From the NCBI GenBank assembly GCA_036395755.1, contig DASWCZ010000028.1, positions 65,645-129,644 on the forward strand: a stretch of 64,000 bases of DNA. The letters are read 5' to 3'. Every line of letters starts with the position of its first letter. The stretch's first letter is position 1. The notes under the pieces are model-generated. The model searched no databases. It saw nothing but the letters and a program-made list of their open reading frames with translations, and was not told the DNA's origin. Shown in pieces: positions 47,476 through 56,604 of the stretch. The position numbers and the translations under genes are program-made. The stretch comes from Gp7-AA6 sp036395755 (GTDB lineage Bacteria > Acidobacteriota > Thermoanaerobaculia > UBA5066 > Gp7-AA6).

Positions 47476-48792
47476 CTAGAAGCTCTTCAGGAAGCTCGCG
47501 TTCGTGGGGAACTTCGAGAGGCGCCCGAGTACGAGCTCCATGGCCTGGACTTTGTCCACGGCCGCCAGCGCGCGTCGGAGTTTGACGATCTTCGGGAGCT
47601 CCTCGGGGTTGTAGATCTTCTCTTCCTTGCGCGTCCCGGACAGCGGGATGTTGATGCAGGGAAAGATCCGGCGGTTGAAGAGATCCCGGTCGAGCAGGAT
47701 CTCGGTATTCCCGGTGCCCTTGAACTCCTGGAAGATGATCTCGTCCATCCGGGACCCGGTGTCGATCAGAGCGGTCGCGATGATCGTCAACGAACCGCCC
47801 CCCTCGGCGTTACGCGCGGCGCCGAAGAAACGCCGGGGCTTCTCCATCGTGCGGGCATCGATGCCCCCCGAGAGGATCTTCCCGCCCCCCTTCTGCATGT
47901 GGTTGTAGGCGCGGGCCATCCGGGTGATGGAGTCGAGAAAGATGATCGCATGCTTCCCGCACTCGATGAGGCGCCTGGCACGCTCCGCCACGATCTCGGC
48001 GACCGCGATGTGGTTCTCGGCCGAGAGGTCCGCCGAAGAAGCGATGACTTCACCGCGCAGCACACTCCGGCGGAAGTCCGTGATCTCTTCGGGCCGCTCA
48101 TCGATCAGAAGGACGATGACATAAACGTCGGGCGCGTTCACGCCGACGGCGTGAGCCATCCTCTTCAAGAGGGTCGTCTTGCCGGCCTTGGGGGGCGCGA
48201 CGATCAGGCAGCGCTGGCCGCGGCCGATCGGGGCGAGCAGGTCGACGACGCGGCCACACATCTCGTCGGGCTCGGTCTCGAGCTTCAGCCAGGCGTTGGG
48301 ATCGATCGACACGAGGTCGCCGAACGCCGGCCGCTGACGGAACTCGGCCGGTGTCAGGCCCTCGACCGTCTCGACGCGCTTGACGACCGGGCGGGTGCCG
48401 TCCGCCGCAAAGCCTCCGATCAGAGCGCCGGCCTCCAGGCCTTCCCGGGCGATCAGGTCCCGCGGGACCAGGGGATCCTTGGGGGTCGGGAGGTAATTGG
48501 TGGCAGAAGCGACGAGAACTCCGGGTGCGCTCTCCTTGGGGGGGAGGTACAGAACGCCTTCGACCGGTTTCTCGGGACCGGCAGCCGCCAGCTCATCGGC
48601 TCGCTCGGCAGGGGCTCCGTTGCCGGAAAACCCTCCGGGACGGCCTCCCCGCCGCCTCCGGCGGCGCCGTCGGCGGTGAGGTCGCGGCTGCCCTTCTCCT
48701 GTCGGACGCTCGGATGGGCCGACGGGGGCCGAGCGTTCCACAGAAAGGGAAAAGGACCGAGCGCTTTCCGGATTCGAGGGATCTTCGAACAT
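47476..48792 (-). CDS. rho: Transcription termination factor Rho
   Basis: 438 residues. Hexameric ATP-driven RNA translocase that ends transcription. The RNA-binding OB region (VEGVLYLPPKESAPGVL, YVPRDLIAREGL-like segment) and RecA-type motor are clear: Walker A APPKAGKTTLLKRMAHAVG, LLIDERPEEITDFRRSV, and FLDSITRMARAYN with the Q/R loops (KGGGKILSGGIDARTMEKPR, TGNTEILLDRDL). The N-terminal Rho_N helical domain is missing. In its place are ~75 residues of disordered sequence with nine consecutive arginines followed by GGRPGG. Confidence 0.96.
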   Translation of the reverse strand: MFEDPSNPESARSFSLSVERSAPVGPSERPTGEGQPRPHRRRRRRRRRGGRPGGFSGNGAPAERADELAAAGPEKPVEGVLYLPPKESAPGVLVASATNYLPTPKDPLVPRDLIAREGLEAGALIGGFAADGTRPVVKRVETVEGLTPAEFRQRPAFGDLVSIDPNAWLKLETEPDEMCGRVVDLLAPIGRGQRCLIVAPPKAGKTTLLKRMAHAVGVNAPDVYVIVLLIDERPEEITDFRRSVLRGEVIASSADLSAENHIAVAEIVAERARRLIECGKHAIIFLDSITRMARAYNHMQKGGGKILSGGIDARTMEKPRRFFGAARNAEGGGSLTIIATALIDTGSRMDEIIFQEFKGTGNTEILLDRDLFNRRIFPCINIPLSGTRKEEKIYNPEELPKIVKLRRALAAVDKVQAMELVLGRLSKFPTNASFLKSF

Positions 48793-48913
48793 GAACTCCT
48801 GGATTGCCGCCGCGCTGACTCGCCGTCCGGGCGGGAGGCGTTGATTCTAGCTCAAATCCAGGCGCGACGCAGGAAAAAGCGAAAACCGGCGTTCGAGCCC
48901 CGAATCCGACGGG

Positions 48914-48938
48914 ATCTGACCCCCTGCGGGGATCAGAC
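48914..48938. repeat. Imperfect hairpin TCTGA-CCCC/GGGG-TCAGA
   Basis: TCTGA (48915-48919) pairs with TCAGA (48933-48937), and CCCC with GGGG, around a short loop with a bulge. It lies 14 bp past the aldo/keto reductase stop on the reverse strand and could end that transcript. Its sequence is related to the palindrome at 36051-36068. Confidence 0.5.
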
Positions 48939-48951
48939 CCCGAAGAGCCGT

Positions 48952-50049
48952 TCACTCGAAAAGAGCGAGCACTCCGGCCCGGTTTGCGGGAGGCACGCGC
49001 GCCAGCGCGAAGTTCTCGCCGGCGTGCTCGGGGCTGGAAACGCCGACGAGGGCAGTCGTCATTCCGGGCGCCGAACGCGAAAATTGCAGCGCCCGCTGCG
49101 CGTCCGTGACCGCCCCGGCGAGAGCCGGACCGATCTCCTCGGGCAGGTCTGCGGTCAAACGTCCCTGCAGGAGCGACGAGGATCCGAAGACGGCGAGGCC
49201 CGCCCTTTCCGCCGCGACGAGGGCGGGCAACCGTTCCGTGGAACTCTCCTGGGACCGGTAGGCGATCCCCTGGGCCATTGCGAGATTGACCGGCAGCTGG
49301 ACCGCCGCGAAATGATGGCCGCTGCCGCCAACCTCCTGAGCGACCCGGGAAACGTCGGCGAGCGACAGGTGCTCCGGGTGCTCGGGAGGCACGCGCAACC
49401 CGTCCCAGGTCGCGAGCCCCCACCGGCCGATCCGTCCGGACGCCGCGGCTCCCTCGAGAGTCTCGACGGCCTTCGCGAGTCTCTCGCGGAAGGTCTTCGC
49501 GCCGACCGACGCCCGCTGGGACTCGATGTTGTGGAGGGAGTAGAGGTCGATCGTCTCCAGGCCGAGGTTCGCGCGACTCCGCTCAATCTGGTCCTCCAGG
49601 TACGCGGGCGCCATGCAGTGGCCGCCGGCGACGATCTGCGCCCGCGGGGCGATCCCGGGCGTGACAAAAGTCTCGAGGATGTAGCGGCGCGGCTCCCGCG
49701 GGTCGTCGGCGTCGTGGGGAAGGTAGCCGCCCTTGGTTGCGACGAAGACTTCGTCGCGCCGAGCCGCTCTGCCGTCGAACGCGGCCGCGAGCGCCCGCCC
49801 GATGGCGCGCTCGCTTTTCTGCCCACGGTAGTTGATCGCGGAATCGAACACGTTGACGGAGGACGCCAGCGCGAGCCCGATGCATTCCTCGTATCCGCGG
49901 TCGGTCGTGTCGTCCTCGCGACCCAGATAGGTCCCGAGGCCGATCGAGGAGAGCAGGAGGCCGGCGGCCTCCCGGAAGTGCCCCGGCGCGGCTTCTGACC
50001 GCGCGGCGAAGCGTTTCGTCCCTTCGAGCGTGGCGCGGCCGGGAATCAC
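48952..50049 (-). CDS. Aldo/keto reductase
   Basis: 365 residues. NADPH-dependent carbonyl reductase fold. The catalytic tetrad is visible: Asp and Tyr in NVFDSAINYRGQ, Lys in VFVATKGGYLP, His in LYSLHNIESQ. The C-terminal cofactor part includes VFGSSSLLQG and TTALVGVSSPEHAGEN. It is longer than small AKRs because of an insertion after the Lys strand (YILETFVTPGIAPRAQIVAG). Substrate unknown. TAACCT six nt before the GTG at 50049 supports the start. Confidence 0.88.
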   Translation of the reverse strand: MIPGRATLEGTKRFAARSEAAPGHFREAAGLLLSSIGLGTYLGREDDTTDRGYEECIGLALASSVNVFDSAINYRGQKSERAIGRALAAAFDGRAARRDEVFVATKGGYLPHDADDPREPRRYILETFVTPGIAPRAQIVAGGHCMAPAYLEDQIERSRANLGLETIDLYSLHNIESQRASVGAKTFRERLAKAVETLEGAAASGRIGRWGLATWDGLRVPPEHPEHLSLADVSRVAQEVGGSGHHFAAVQLPVNLAMAQGIAYRSQESSTERLPALVAAERAGLAVFGSSSLLQGRLTADLPEEIGPALAGAVTDAQRALQFSRSAPGMTTALVGVSSPEHAGENFALARVPPANRAGVLALFE

Positions 50050-50055
50050 CCGGAA

Positions 50056-50061
50056 AGGTTA
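50056..50061 (-). promoter_or_regulatory. -10-like TAACCT before aldo/keto reductase
   Basis: TAACCT is followed by TTCCGG and the GTG at 50049; 6-nt spacing, no Shine-Dalgarno. Confidence 0.4.
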
Positions 50062-50078
50062 GCAGTAAGCGCTCGATG

Positions 50079-51323
50079 CTATCCGCGGTTCAGGAATCCG
50101 AGATTCGGATATCCCGGCCCCAGGATGGCGGCGGAATCCGCACCGAGCCAATCCTGCAGGATCGTTCCGTAGTAGGCGCGGAAATCGTTCTCGATCGTGC
50201 GGTTGCCGTTCGAGTCGAGACTCGAGAGGTTCGGAGGACCACCGTACGTTCCGGGCTCGACGGCGTTTCCGACGACGAAGTGTGCGGCAGCCGTCCCGTG
50301 GTCCGTTCCGTTCGAGCCGTTGTCCTGGACCCTCCGCCCGAACTCCGACCAGGTCATGAGCAGGACATCCTGCGCCTTGCCGTGCGCGTCGAGATCGTCG
50401 AAGAACGCCTTGATCCCTGCAGAGACATTCGTCAGGAGCGGATTGTGATCGCTGTTCTCGGTCGCGTGGTTGTCGAAGCCCCCGAACGTGATGTACAGGA
50501 TCCGCGCGCCCACGTTCGCGTTGATGATCTGCGCGATCAGGAGCAGTCCGGCACCGAGCGTCCCCGCCGGGTAGCTGCCCCCCGCCAGGTAGCCGGCGCC
50601 CACCGTCTGCAGCATGTCGGACGAGTGGATCGCGTCCTCGCCCACCTGCGAGAGCGTGTCGGGCGTATTCGGGATCTCGTACTCGGCGCCATTCTGCGTC
50701 AGGAACGTGCGGATCTGATTGCTCCGGTCGCCCGGATACGAGCCGTCGGTCGCGTATTGATAGCTCGCGAGGTTGACGAAGGAAGGCACGCCGACGTTGT
50801 CGGAGAGAAGCGTCCGCGGGAGCGATTGCGAGATCGCCGTGCAGGAGAGCGGGTTTCCGTTTCCGGCGATGTAGCGGTCCGCCCAGCGACCGAGCCAGCC
50901 GTTCCTCTGAGCGAGCAACGGATCGGCGGTGTGCCATACGTCGCGCGCGGCGAAATGGGACAGGCTCGACTTCGGATACCCGACGTTCTCGACGAGAGCG
51001 ACCCGGTTCTGATCCCACAGCGTCTTCAATCCCGTCATCACGGGGTTCAGTCCCAGCCGGCTGTCGAGCGGGAGGACCGAGCCCGGAGCGATGCCGATTC
51101 GCGAACGCATTTGCGTGTAGAGATTGTCGGTGTACGGCACGACCGTGTTCAGGTCGTCGTTGCCGCCGGCCAGCTCCAGGACCACGAGCGTCCGGTTCGC
51201 GAAGCCGGCTTCCACCGACTCTTCGAAGAGACCCGCGCCGTTGACCGCCCAGCGCGGCACCATGGCCGATACCGTCACGAACCCGGAGGTCCGGAGCAGA
51301 AAATCGCGTCTCGAGATGACCAT
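50079..51323 (-). CDS. DUF1501 family exported protein (Tat signal)
   Basis: 414 residues from the ATG at 51323 (GGAGG upstream). Twin-arginine signal SRRDFLLR at residues ~4-11. The rest is the DUF1501 sulfatase-like fold: LVVLELAGGNDDLNTVVPYT, ALVENVGYPKSSLSHFAARD, ILYITFGGFDNHATENSDHN, LLMTWSEFGRRVQDNGSNGT, DHGTAAAHFVVGNAV. The family is exported and nearly always paired with DUF1800; biochemical function is not established. It follows the DUF1800 gene by 14 bp. Confidence 0.93.
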   Translation of the reverse strand: MVISRRDFLLRTSGFVTVSAMVPRWAVNGAGLFEESVEAGFANRTLVVLELAGGNDDLNTVVPYTDNLYTQMRSRIGIAPGSVLPLDSRLGLNPVMTGLKTLWDQNRVALVENVGYPKSSLSHFAARDVWHTADPLLAQRNGWLGRWADRYIAGNGNPLSCTAISQSLPRTLLSDNVGVPSFVNLASYQYATDGSYPGDRSNQIRTFLTQNGAEYEIPNTPDTLSQVGEDAIHSSDMLQTVGAGYLAGGSYPAGTLGAGLLLIAQIINANVGARILYITFGGFDNHATENSDHNPLLTNVSAGIKAFFDDLDAHGKAQDVLLMTWSEFGRRVQDNGSNGTDHGTAAAHFVVGNAVEPGTYGGPPNLSSLDSNGNRTIENDFRAYYGTILQDWLGADSAAILGPGYPNLGFLNRG

Positions 51324-51337
51324 GCCGGATCCTCCAA

Positions 51338-52711
51338 TCAGCCGAGATGGAACGCCGGGCTCGTCAGCATCAGGTGGACGACGCCCCGCACCTTCTTGTC
51401 CACGTTCGTGGCCGTGTTCGTCCAGGTTCCGCGCGAGCCGTCGTCGTTCGCGTTGACGTAGTCGATCCACGAAGAGCGGATCTCCGAGGAGACCTCGTTG
51501 ACGTTCAGCCGATCCGCCAGGATGTCCACGACCTTCTCCGCCGTCGACGCATCGCGGCCGGCGAGGAGCCGGTTCGGATCGAATCGCGTTCCATTCGATC
51601 CCCGGTTCGTGCACATCGTGTTCACCATCGTCGAGCGCGCAAACAGCGTTCCGGTAGTCATCCAGGAGGTGCCCCAGTCCCAACCCTTCGCGTCTTCCGG
51701 ATTGAACAGCACCTGGCCCATCCCGGAGAGAGAGTTCGCGGCGGTCGCGAAGTCGGTCGTCGCCTCCACCATCCGGGCCGAAGCGACGGCGTACTCGACC
51801 GGACTCCGGACCCACGCCTTTCGGGTGTGCGCCTCGTAGAACTCGGGTTGCAGGAAGATCGCCCGCACGAGCTCGCGGATGGAGCGGCCGCTCGCGACGT
51901 AAACATCCCGAAGCGCGTCGACGATGTACGGCTGCGGATACTCGTAGGCGAAAAAGGACCAGAGCTTCGCGGAAAGGAAACGGCCGGAGACCGAACCGTC
52001 CGAGTCGGAGTGGTTGAGGATGATTCGAATCGCGTCGAGACCGTCCCAGGCCCCTGTCTGCCCCAGGATCGTCTTCGAACCGGCGTCGTGGATCGCCGGG
52101 TTGTCCAGGAACGTGGCTCCGTTGTAATCGTCGGCCTGCCGGTAGTTCTGGATCGTCCAGCCGGTCAGGGCCCGCGCGACTTCCCGGACGTCGGTCTCCG
52201 TGTAGTGGCCGATCCCGAGGGTGTACAGCTCCATCAGCTCGCGCGCGTAGTTCTCATTGGGCCGCCCGGAGCGGTTCAGGTAGTTGTCGAGCCATACGAG
52301 CTCTGCCGGGTCCTGGGAGATCTTCACCACGAGGTCGTCGAACTTGCCGACCGCGTACTGCCGCTCGGTCTTGTTCTGGTTCAGGATGAGGGTCGTGCCG
52401 CGGACCTTCGAGATGCCGGAAGTCCAGTGGAGGTTCCAGAAGTAGGTCATCTTCTCTTCGAGCGGACGGGGGGAAAATGCCATTCGGTCGAGGAACCATT
52501 GCTGAAGACCGCGGACGTTCGCCAGGTTGTAATTCTTCGCAGCCAGGCTCGTCTCGTACGCCGTCAGGTCGATCGAGTCGTAATCGACGAGCCGCGAGAC
52601 CGCGCCTTCCAGGCCGAGGGCGTAGAGGTCGTCGATCTCCGAAGGTGTCCCGCCGAAGCCCGCCCGCCGGAGGAGGTGCGCGGCAGAGTCACGGATCCAG
52701 TTCACGCTCAT
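51338..52711 (-). CDS. DUF1800 family protein
   Basis: 457 residues from the ATG at 52711 (GGAGG upstream). Typical opening AAHLLRRAGFGGTPSEIDDL, then MTYFWNLHWTSG, YLNRSGRPNENYARELMELY, TLGIGHYTETDVREVARALT and the FLSAKLWSFFAYEYPQP block. Function of the family is unknown. DUF1800 and DUF1501 genes occur as a two-gene operon in many bacteria with envelope-exported proteins, as here. Confidence 0.93.
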   Translation of the reverse strand: MSVNWIRDSAAHLLRRAGFGGTPSEIDDLYALGLEGAVSRLVDYDSIDLTAYETSLAAKNYNLANVRGLQQWFLDRMAFSPRPLEEKMTYFWNLHWTSGISKVRGTTLILNQNKTERQYAVGKFDDLVVKISQDPAELVWLDNYLNRSGRPNENYARELMELYTLGIGHYTETDVREVARALTGWTIQNYRQADDYNGATFLDNPAIHDAGSKTILGQTGAWDGLDAIRIILNHSDSDGSVSGRFLSAKLWSFFAYEYPQPYIVDALRDVYVASGRSIRELVRAIFLQPEFYEAHTRKAWVRSPVEYAVASARMVEATTDFATAANSLSGMGQVLFNPEDAKGWDWGTSWMTTGTLFARSTMVNTMCTNRGSNGTRFDPNRLLAGRDASTAEKVVDILADRLNVNEVSSEIRSSWIDYVNANDDGSRGTWTNTATNVDKKVRGVVHLMLTSPAFHLG

Positions 52712-52784
52712 GCTGCCCTCCTTCCGGGCGACCGACTGAAAGATAGACGAGGCGGAAGGAGGCGGGTTTACCCGGGTCGAACCG

Positions 52785-53909
52785 TCAAAATACGGGCAGC
52801 GGAATCCCGTTCGTCTTCGTCGTACCCTCGACGAGCGGATCCCAGCGGCCGGCGATGGGCGACTGGCACTTCGGACACGCACCGCCGACGAGGCGGTTGC
52901 GCCGAACCCGGAAGCCGAATCGCTCGATGACGGTCTCGCTGCACTCGGGACAGCGAGTGTGCTCCCACTTTCCCACCCCGCCGGGCAGGTTCCCCGCGTA
53001 GACGTAGCGGAGTCCCTCTTCCGTCCCGATCTCCGCGGCGCGGACGAGGGTCTCGGCGGGAGTCGAGCCGCGGTCCGTCATCTTGTAGTCGGGATGGAAG
53101 GCGGTGACGTGCCAGGGAATCTCCCGGGAGATCGAGGCGACGAACGCGGCTGCACGCGTGAGCTCGTCTTCCGAGTCGTTGAAACCGGGGATGACGAGCG
53201 TCAGCACTTCGAGCCAGATCCCGCGCTGGTGGATCCCGGCGATCGTGTCGAGGACGTTCTGCAGCACCCCGCCGAGCTGCCGGTAATGCTTGTCGTCCAT
53301 CGACTTCAGGTCCACCTTGTAGAAGTCGATCCACGGCCGGATGTAGTCGAGGACCTGCGGCGTGCCGTTCCCGTTGGAAACGTAACCCGTGTAAAGGTTG
53401 CGCCGCTTCGCCTCCTGGAAGACGGCGACGGCCCACTCCGAAGTGATGAGCGGCTCGTTGTAAGTCGAAACGACGGTCGGCGCGCCGCTCTCGACCGCCA
53501 GCTGCGCGAGACCCTCGGCCGACACGTCCCGCGGCGCCGCCACCGCTTCGGGGTCGCGGACGGACTGCGACGTGAACCAGTTCTGGCAGTACGCACAGTG
53601 CAGATCGCAGCCGAGCATTCCGAAAGACAGAGCGTCGGAGCCGGGCAGTGCGTGAAAGAAGGGCTTCTTCTCGATCGGATCGCACTGGATCGCGCCGACG
53701 TAGCCCCACGGCACCTTCAAGACCCCTGCCTCGTTGTACCGCACGCGGCAGACACCCTCGCGACCCTCCGGAATCGGGCAGCGGTGACCGCACGAGTAGC
53801 ACTTCAGGCGGCCGTCGGGCATCCGCTCGACGAGCTCTTGCGCCGCGGCGGCGGTCCGCCGGGCGAGGACCTCGGCGACGGGAGAGCGAACGGGAGATCG
53901 CGCGGCCAT
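52785..53909 (-). CDS. AmmeMemoRadiSam-system radical SAM enzyme
   Basis: 374 residues. Zinc-type N-terminal cysteines (KCYSCGHRCPIPEGREGVCR) precede the radical SAM cluster motif GCDLHCAYCQNW (C-x3-C-x2-C). Later blocks include STYNEPLITSEWAVAVFQEA, YVSNGNGTP, YKVDLKSMDDKHYRQLGG, VIPGFNDSEDEL and PWHVTAFHPDY. A C-terminal rubredoxin-like pair closes it (TRCPECSETVIERFG, ACPKCQ). This family is normally named for genomic association with AMMECR1 and Memo; neither is nearby. The reaction is unknown. TACTAT at 53915-53920 lies 5 nt before the ATG. Confidence 0.9.
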   Translation of the reverse strand: MAARSPVRSPVAEVLARRTAAAAQELVERMPDGRLKCYSCGHRCPIPEGREGVCRVRYNEAGVLKVPWGYVGAIQCDPIEKKPFFHALPGSDALSFGMLGCDLHCAYCQNWFTSQSVRDPEAVAAPRDVSAEGLAQLAVESGAPTVVSTYNEPLITSEWAVAVFQEAKRRNLYTGYVSNGNGTPQVLDYIRPWIDFYKVDLKSMDDKHYRQLGGVLQNVLDTIAGIHQRGIWLEVLTLVIPGFNDSEDELTRAAAFVASISREIPWHVTAFHPDYKMTDRGSTPAETLVRAAEIGTEEGLRYVYAGNLPGGVGKWEHTRCPECSETVIERFGFRVRRNRLVGGACPKCQSPIAGRWDPLVEGTTKTNGIPLPVF

Positions 53910-53914
53910 CGGAG

Positions 53915-54044
53915 ATAGTAGACAACGTCGTGAGACGCCGGGAAAGTCCGCGGGTGAAGCACGGGTCGAGCGTTCTCGGCGAGGCTTCGCCGGTGCCGCA
54001 ACCCTTTGCGGTGAAATAGTTCCGCGACGAGCGCGGGTTATGAT
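53915..54044. promoter_or_regulatory. Divergent -10 elements for radical SAM and beta-propeller genes
   Basis: Reverse strand TACTAT (53920-53915) is 5 nt before the ATG at 53909. Forward strand TATGAT (54039-54044) is 6 nt before the ATG at 54051. No Shine-Dalgarno on either side; nothing else was recognised in the ~140 bp between the genes. Confidence 0.45.
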
Positions 54045-54050
54045 CGGCCG

Positions 54051-56594
54051 ATGCCCAAAACCCCGCGATTTCCGGGTCTGCTCGTCCTTTCCCTGCTGGC
54101 GGCCCGGGCGGTCTCCGCACAGACCGATACTTCTACGACGATCGCGGCGGGGACCTCGTACGCGACCGAAAAGTCCGGCGTCGTCAGCGGAGTGCGGGTC
54201 GACGTCCGCCCCGACGGCTCGGTCTGGTTTCTCCTGCCCGCCCTGGACCGGATCGCCGTCCTCCGCGGCGACCAGATGACGCAGTGGCAGATTCGAGACG
54301 ACTCCCACCTGGGCGCGAATCCCGTCGATTTCGAAGTAGATGGCGACGTGATCTGGTTCATCGCCAACGGCGAGAGCGGCGTCGACGCCGGTCACTCCAT
54401 TTTCGGCCGGCTCGACACCGTGACCGGGCAGGAGCGGGAGTGGGAAGTTCCGGGCTCGCGCCCTGCCGGGTTCTACCGGGCCACGGACGGGAAAGTGTGG
54501 ATCCCCCAGACCGATCGGCGCCTGCAGTCGGTCGACTTGAACACGCTCGAGGTCGTCGACCACCGCTCGGGCAATCCCGACGGCACGGGGACACAGACGA
54601 TCGCGTACTCCGACATCGTTCTCGGACCGGATGCCGCGCTGTGGATGACCGACTTCGGAAACAACCGGGTCGTCCGCTACGAGCCGGGAGCAACGCAGGA
54701 AACCTCCTGGACGCTCATCAGTCCGACAGCGGCGTTCTTGAATCCTTCGCAGATTGCGTTCGACGGCCAGGGGCGGCTCTGGATTTCGGAGTTCACCGGC
54801 GCTCGAATGGAGCGCTTCGATCCGGCGAGCGGCGAAGTTGACACGTTCGGCGGTTTCCTCGACCCGATCCACTTCGACCTCTTCGGAGGCCGCCTCTACG
54901 TGACGGAGGCGGCGGGCACGAAGGGCGAGATCGTTGTCCTCGATCCGGTTCTTGCCGCCTTCGGGACGCGGACGATCGAACCGGAGACTCTCGAAGTCCA
55001 CGCGATCGTCAACGCCCGAACGGCTGTCGTCCACGACCGCACGATCACGCCGACGACCTTCACATCCAGTCCGGAAGCGATCGCGGCGGCGGATCTGGTG
55101 GTCAGCGCCGGTGTCGGTGGGGTCCTGAGGACCGAGATCCCCTGGACGAACGCCTATGGCATCGACGTGGTGGGCGGAGAGGTGTGGGTCGGATCGAGCG
55201 GCCAGCTCGCCAAGCTCGCGCTCCAGACGATCGGCGGCGCCTCCGACCTGATCGCCCCCGTGGCGACTCAGCTCGCCGGGCCCGTCGAGTCGGAAGGTCG
55301 AGTCGACATCATGCTGTACAACCCGACCGATACTCCCATCGCAGGCGAGGCTCTCTATCTCTACTCTCCCGCCTTCTTCGCCGCTCGTGGCACGTTCAAC
55401 GTCGGCCCGGGACAGACGTCCCTCCTCTCCGATGCGTTCGGCGACCTGGGATCGGCGACGATCCCGATCGACGGCCCGGTGCGAATCCGGGTGACGTCCG
55501 GCCCCGCGGGGGAGCTCGTCGCGCGAGTCCGCACCGCGAGAGCCCGAGCGGACGGAGGGTCCTTCGGGTACGCCCTTCCCGCGCTCTCCGCGTCGCAGGG
55601 GCTCGGAAGCGGCTCGTCCCGGACGCTGTTCACCGGCGGCCGCGAGTCGGAGACGTCCGTCTTCGGCTTCTACACGCCTTCGGGAGCCGAAGCGGTGTTC
55701 ACGCTGGTGGCCCCGGACGGAACCGTCCGCGGAACGATTCCTCTCTCGGTCATCTCCAACATCGGGCAGGAATTCCAGCCCGCCGCCTCGGCCTTCGGCC
55801 TTGATGCGGAGCCCGGCGACGTCATCCGGGTGGAGGTCACTTCGGGATCGCTCTTCCCGTACGTGCGGATCTCCGAGGACGGAACCGGGGACGCCGCAGT
55901 TTCCCTTCCGGCCGAAGCGACGAGCGACGCGGTGTTTCCCAGCGCGGGCACCGCGGTCGGTCTCTTCGACACGAGCTTCGGCTCCGACCTCTTCCTCTCG
56001 AACCCCGACGCCTCCCAGAGCGCTGCCGTGACCGTCTTCTACTACCCTCTCGGCTCCCGGGCCGCGCCGGCGAGCGCGGCGCTGACGCTCGACCCCGGAG
56101 TGAGCCAGGTCATCGGCGACGTCCTTCAATCACTTTTCGGAGTCGGCCTGGGACAGGGAACGCTCGTGATTCTCTCCGACGTACCTGTCGCCTCTTCGCT
56201 CCGCATCGCCGCCTCGAAGCCGGAGGGGGACTTTGCCACCCTCGCGCTTCCCATCAACCCCGACGGAATCGTGCTGCCCGGCTCCTCCGCGTTCGTCATT
56301 GGCGCGCCACAGAGTCCGACCCGCCGCACGAACCTTCTCTTCTTCAACCGGGGCGCCGCGGGGACCGTGACCGTGATCGGGTACAACGGAAACGACGACG
56401 AGATCGGCCGGCGCCAGGTCTCGATCGGAGACCACCAGGCCCTGCGGGTGGACTCGGTGATGGCGGCGCTCGGCACGGACGAGGAAAGAAACGGACGGCT
56501 CGTCGTCGAGGCGTCGGACGGAATGCTGCTCTACGCCTGGGCGGCCGAGGTGGACGGGCCGACGGGCGACGTGGAGATCATTCCCTTCCGCTGA
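54051..56594 (+). CDS. Secreted beta-propeller protein (Vgb-like N-terminus)
   Basis: 847 residues with a signal peptide (MPKTPRFPGLLVLSLLAARA...SAQ). Residues ~40-400 form repeats like those of virginiamycin-B-lyase/SMP-30 propellers: VDVRPDGSVWFLLPALDRIA, VWIPQTDRRLQSVDLNTLEV, IVLGPDAALWMTDFGNNRVV, IAFDGQGRLWISEFTGARME. The rest is a series of three beta domains of ~150 residues (DIMLYNPTDTPIAGEALYLY, DLFLSNPDASQSAAVTVFYY, NLLFFNRGAAGTVTVIGYNG) that look like internal repeats. A lyase activity is not implied. Probably extracellular or periplasmic; function unknown. It precedes the FabH-like gene by 10 bp. Confidence 0.75.
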   Translation: MPKTPRFPGLLVLSLLAARAVSAQTDTSTTIAAGTSYATEKSGVVSGVRVDVRPDGSVWFLLPALDRIAVLRGDQMTQWQIRDDSHLGANPVDFEVDGDVIWFIANGESGVDAGHSIFGRLDTVTGQEREWEVPGSRPAGFYRATDGKVWIPQTDRRLQSVDLNTLEVVDHRSGNPDGTGTQTIAYSDIVLGPDAALWMTDFGNNRVVRYEPGATQETSWTLISPTAAFLNPSQIAFDGQGRLWISEFTGARMERFDPASGEVDTFGGFLDPIHFDLFGGRLYVTEAAGTKGEIVVLDPVLAAFGTRTIEPETLEVHAIVNARTAVVHDRTITPTTFTSSPEAIAAADLVVSAGVGGVLRTEIPWTNAYGIDVVGGEVWVGSSGQLAKLALQTIGGASDLIAPVATQLAGPVESEGRVDIMLYNPTDTPIAGEALYLYSPAFFAARGTFNVGPGQTSLLSDAFGDLGSATIPIDGPVRIRVTSGPAGELVARVRTARARADGGSFGYALPALSASQGLGSGSSRTLFTGGRESETSVFGFYTPSGAEAVFTLVAPDGTVRGTIPLSVISNIGQEFQPAASAFGLDAEPGDVIRVEVTSGSLFPYVRISEDGTGDAAVSLPAEATSDAVFPSAGTAVGLFDTSFGSDLFLSNPDASQSAAVTVFYYPLGSRAAPASAALTLDPGVSQVIGDVLQSLFGVGLGQGTLVILSDVPVASSLRIAASKPEGDFATLALPINPDGIVLPGSSAFVIGAPQSPTRRTNLLFFNRGAAGTVTVIGYNGNDDEIGRRQVSIGDHQALRVDSVMAALGTDEERNGRLVVEASDGMLLYAWAAEVDGPTGDVEIIPFR

Positions 56595-56604
56595 GTTCAA
56601 ATCC

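Noticed and set aside
52785..56129. Very long reverse frame running through the beta-propeller gene
   Set aside because: Only 52785-53909 has radical SAM features. The rest is antisense to a secreted protein with a strong leaderless start at 54051.
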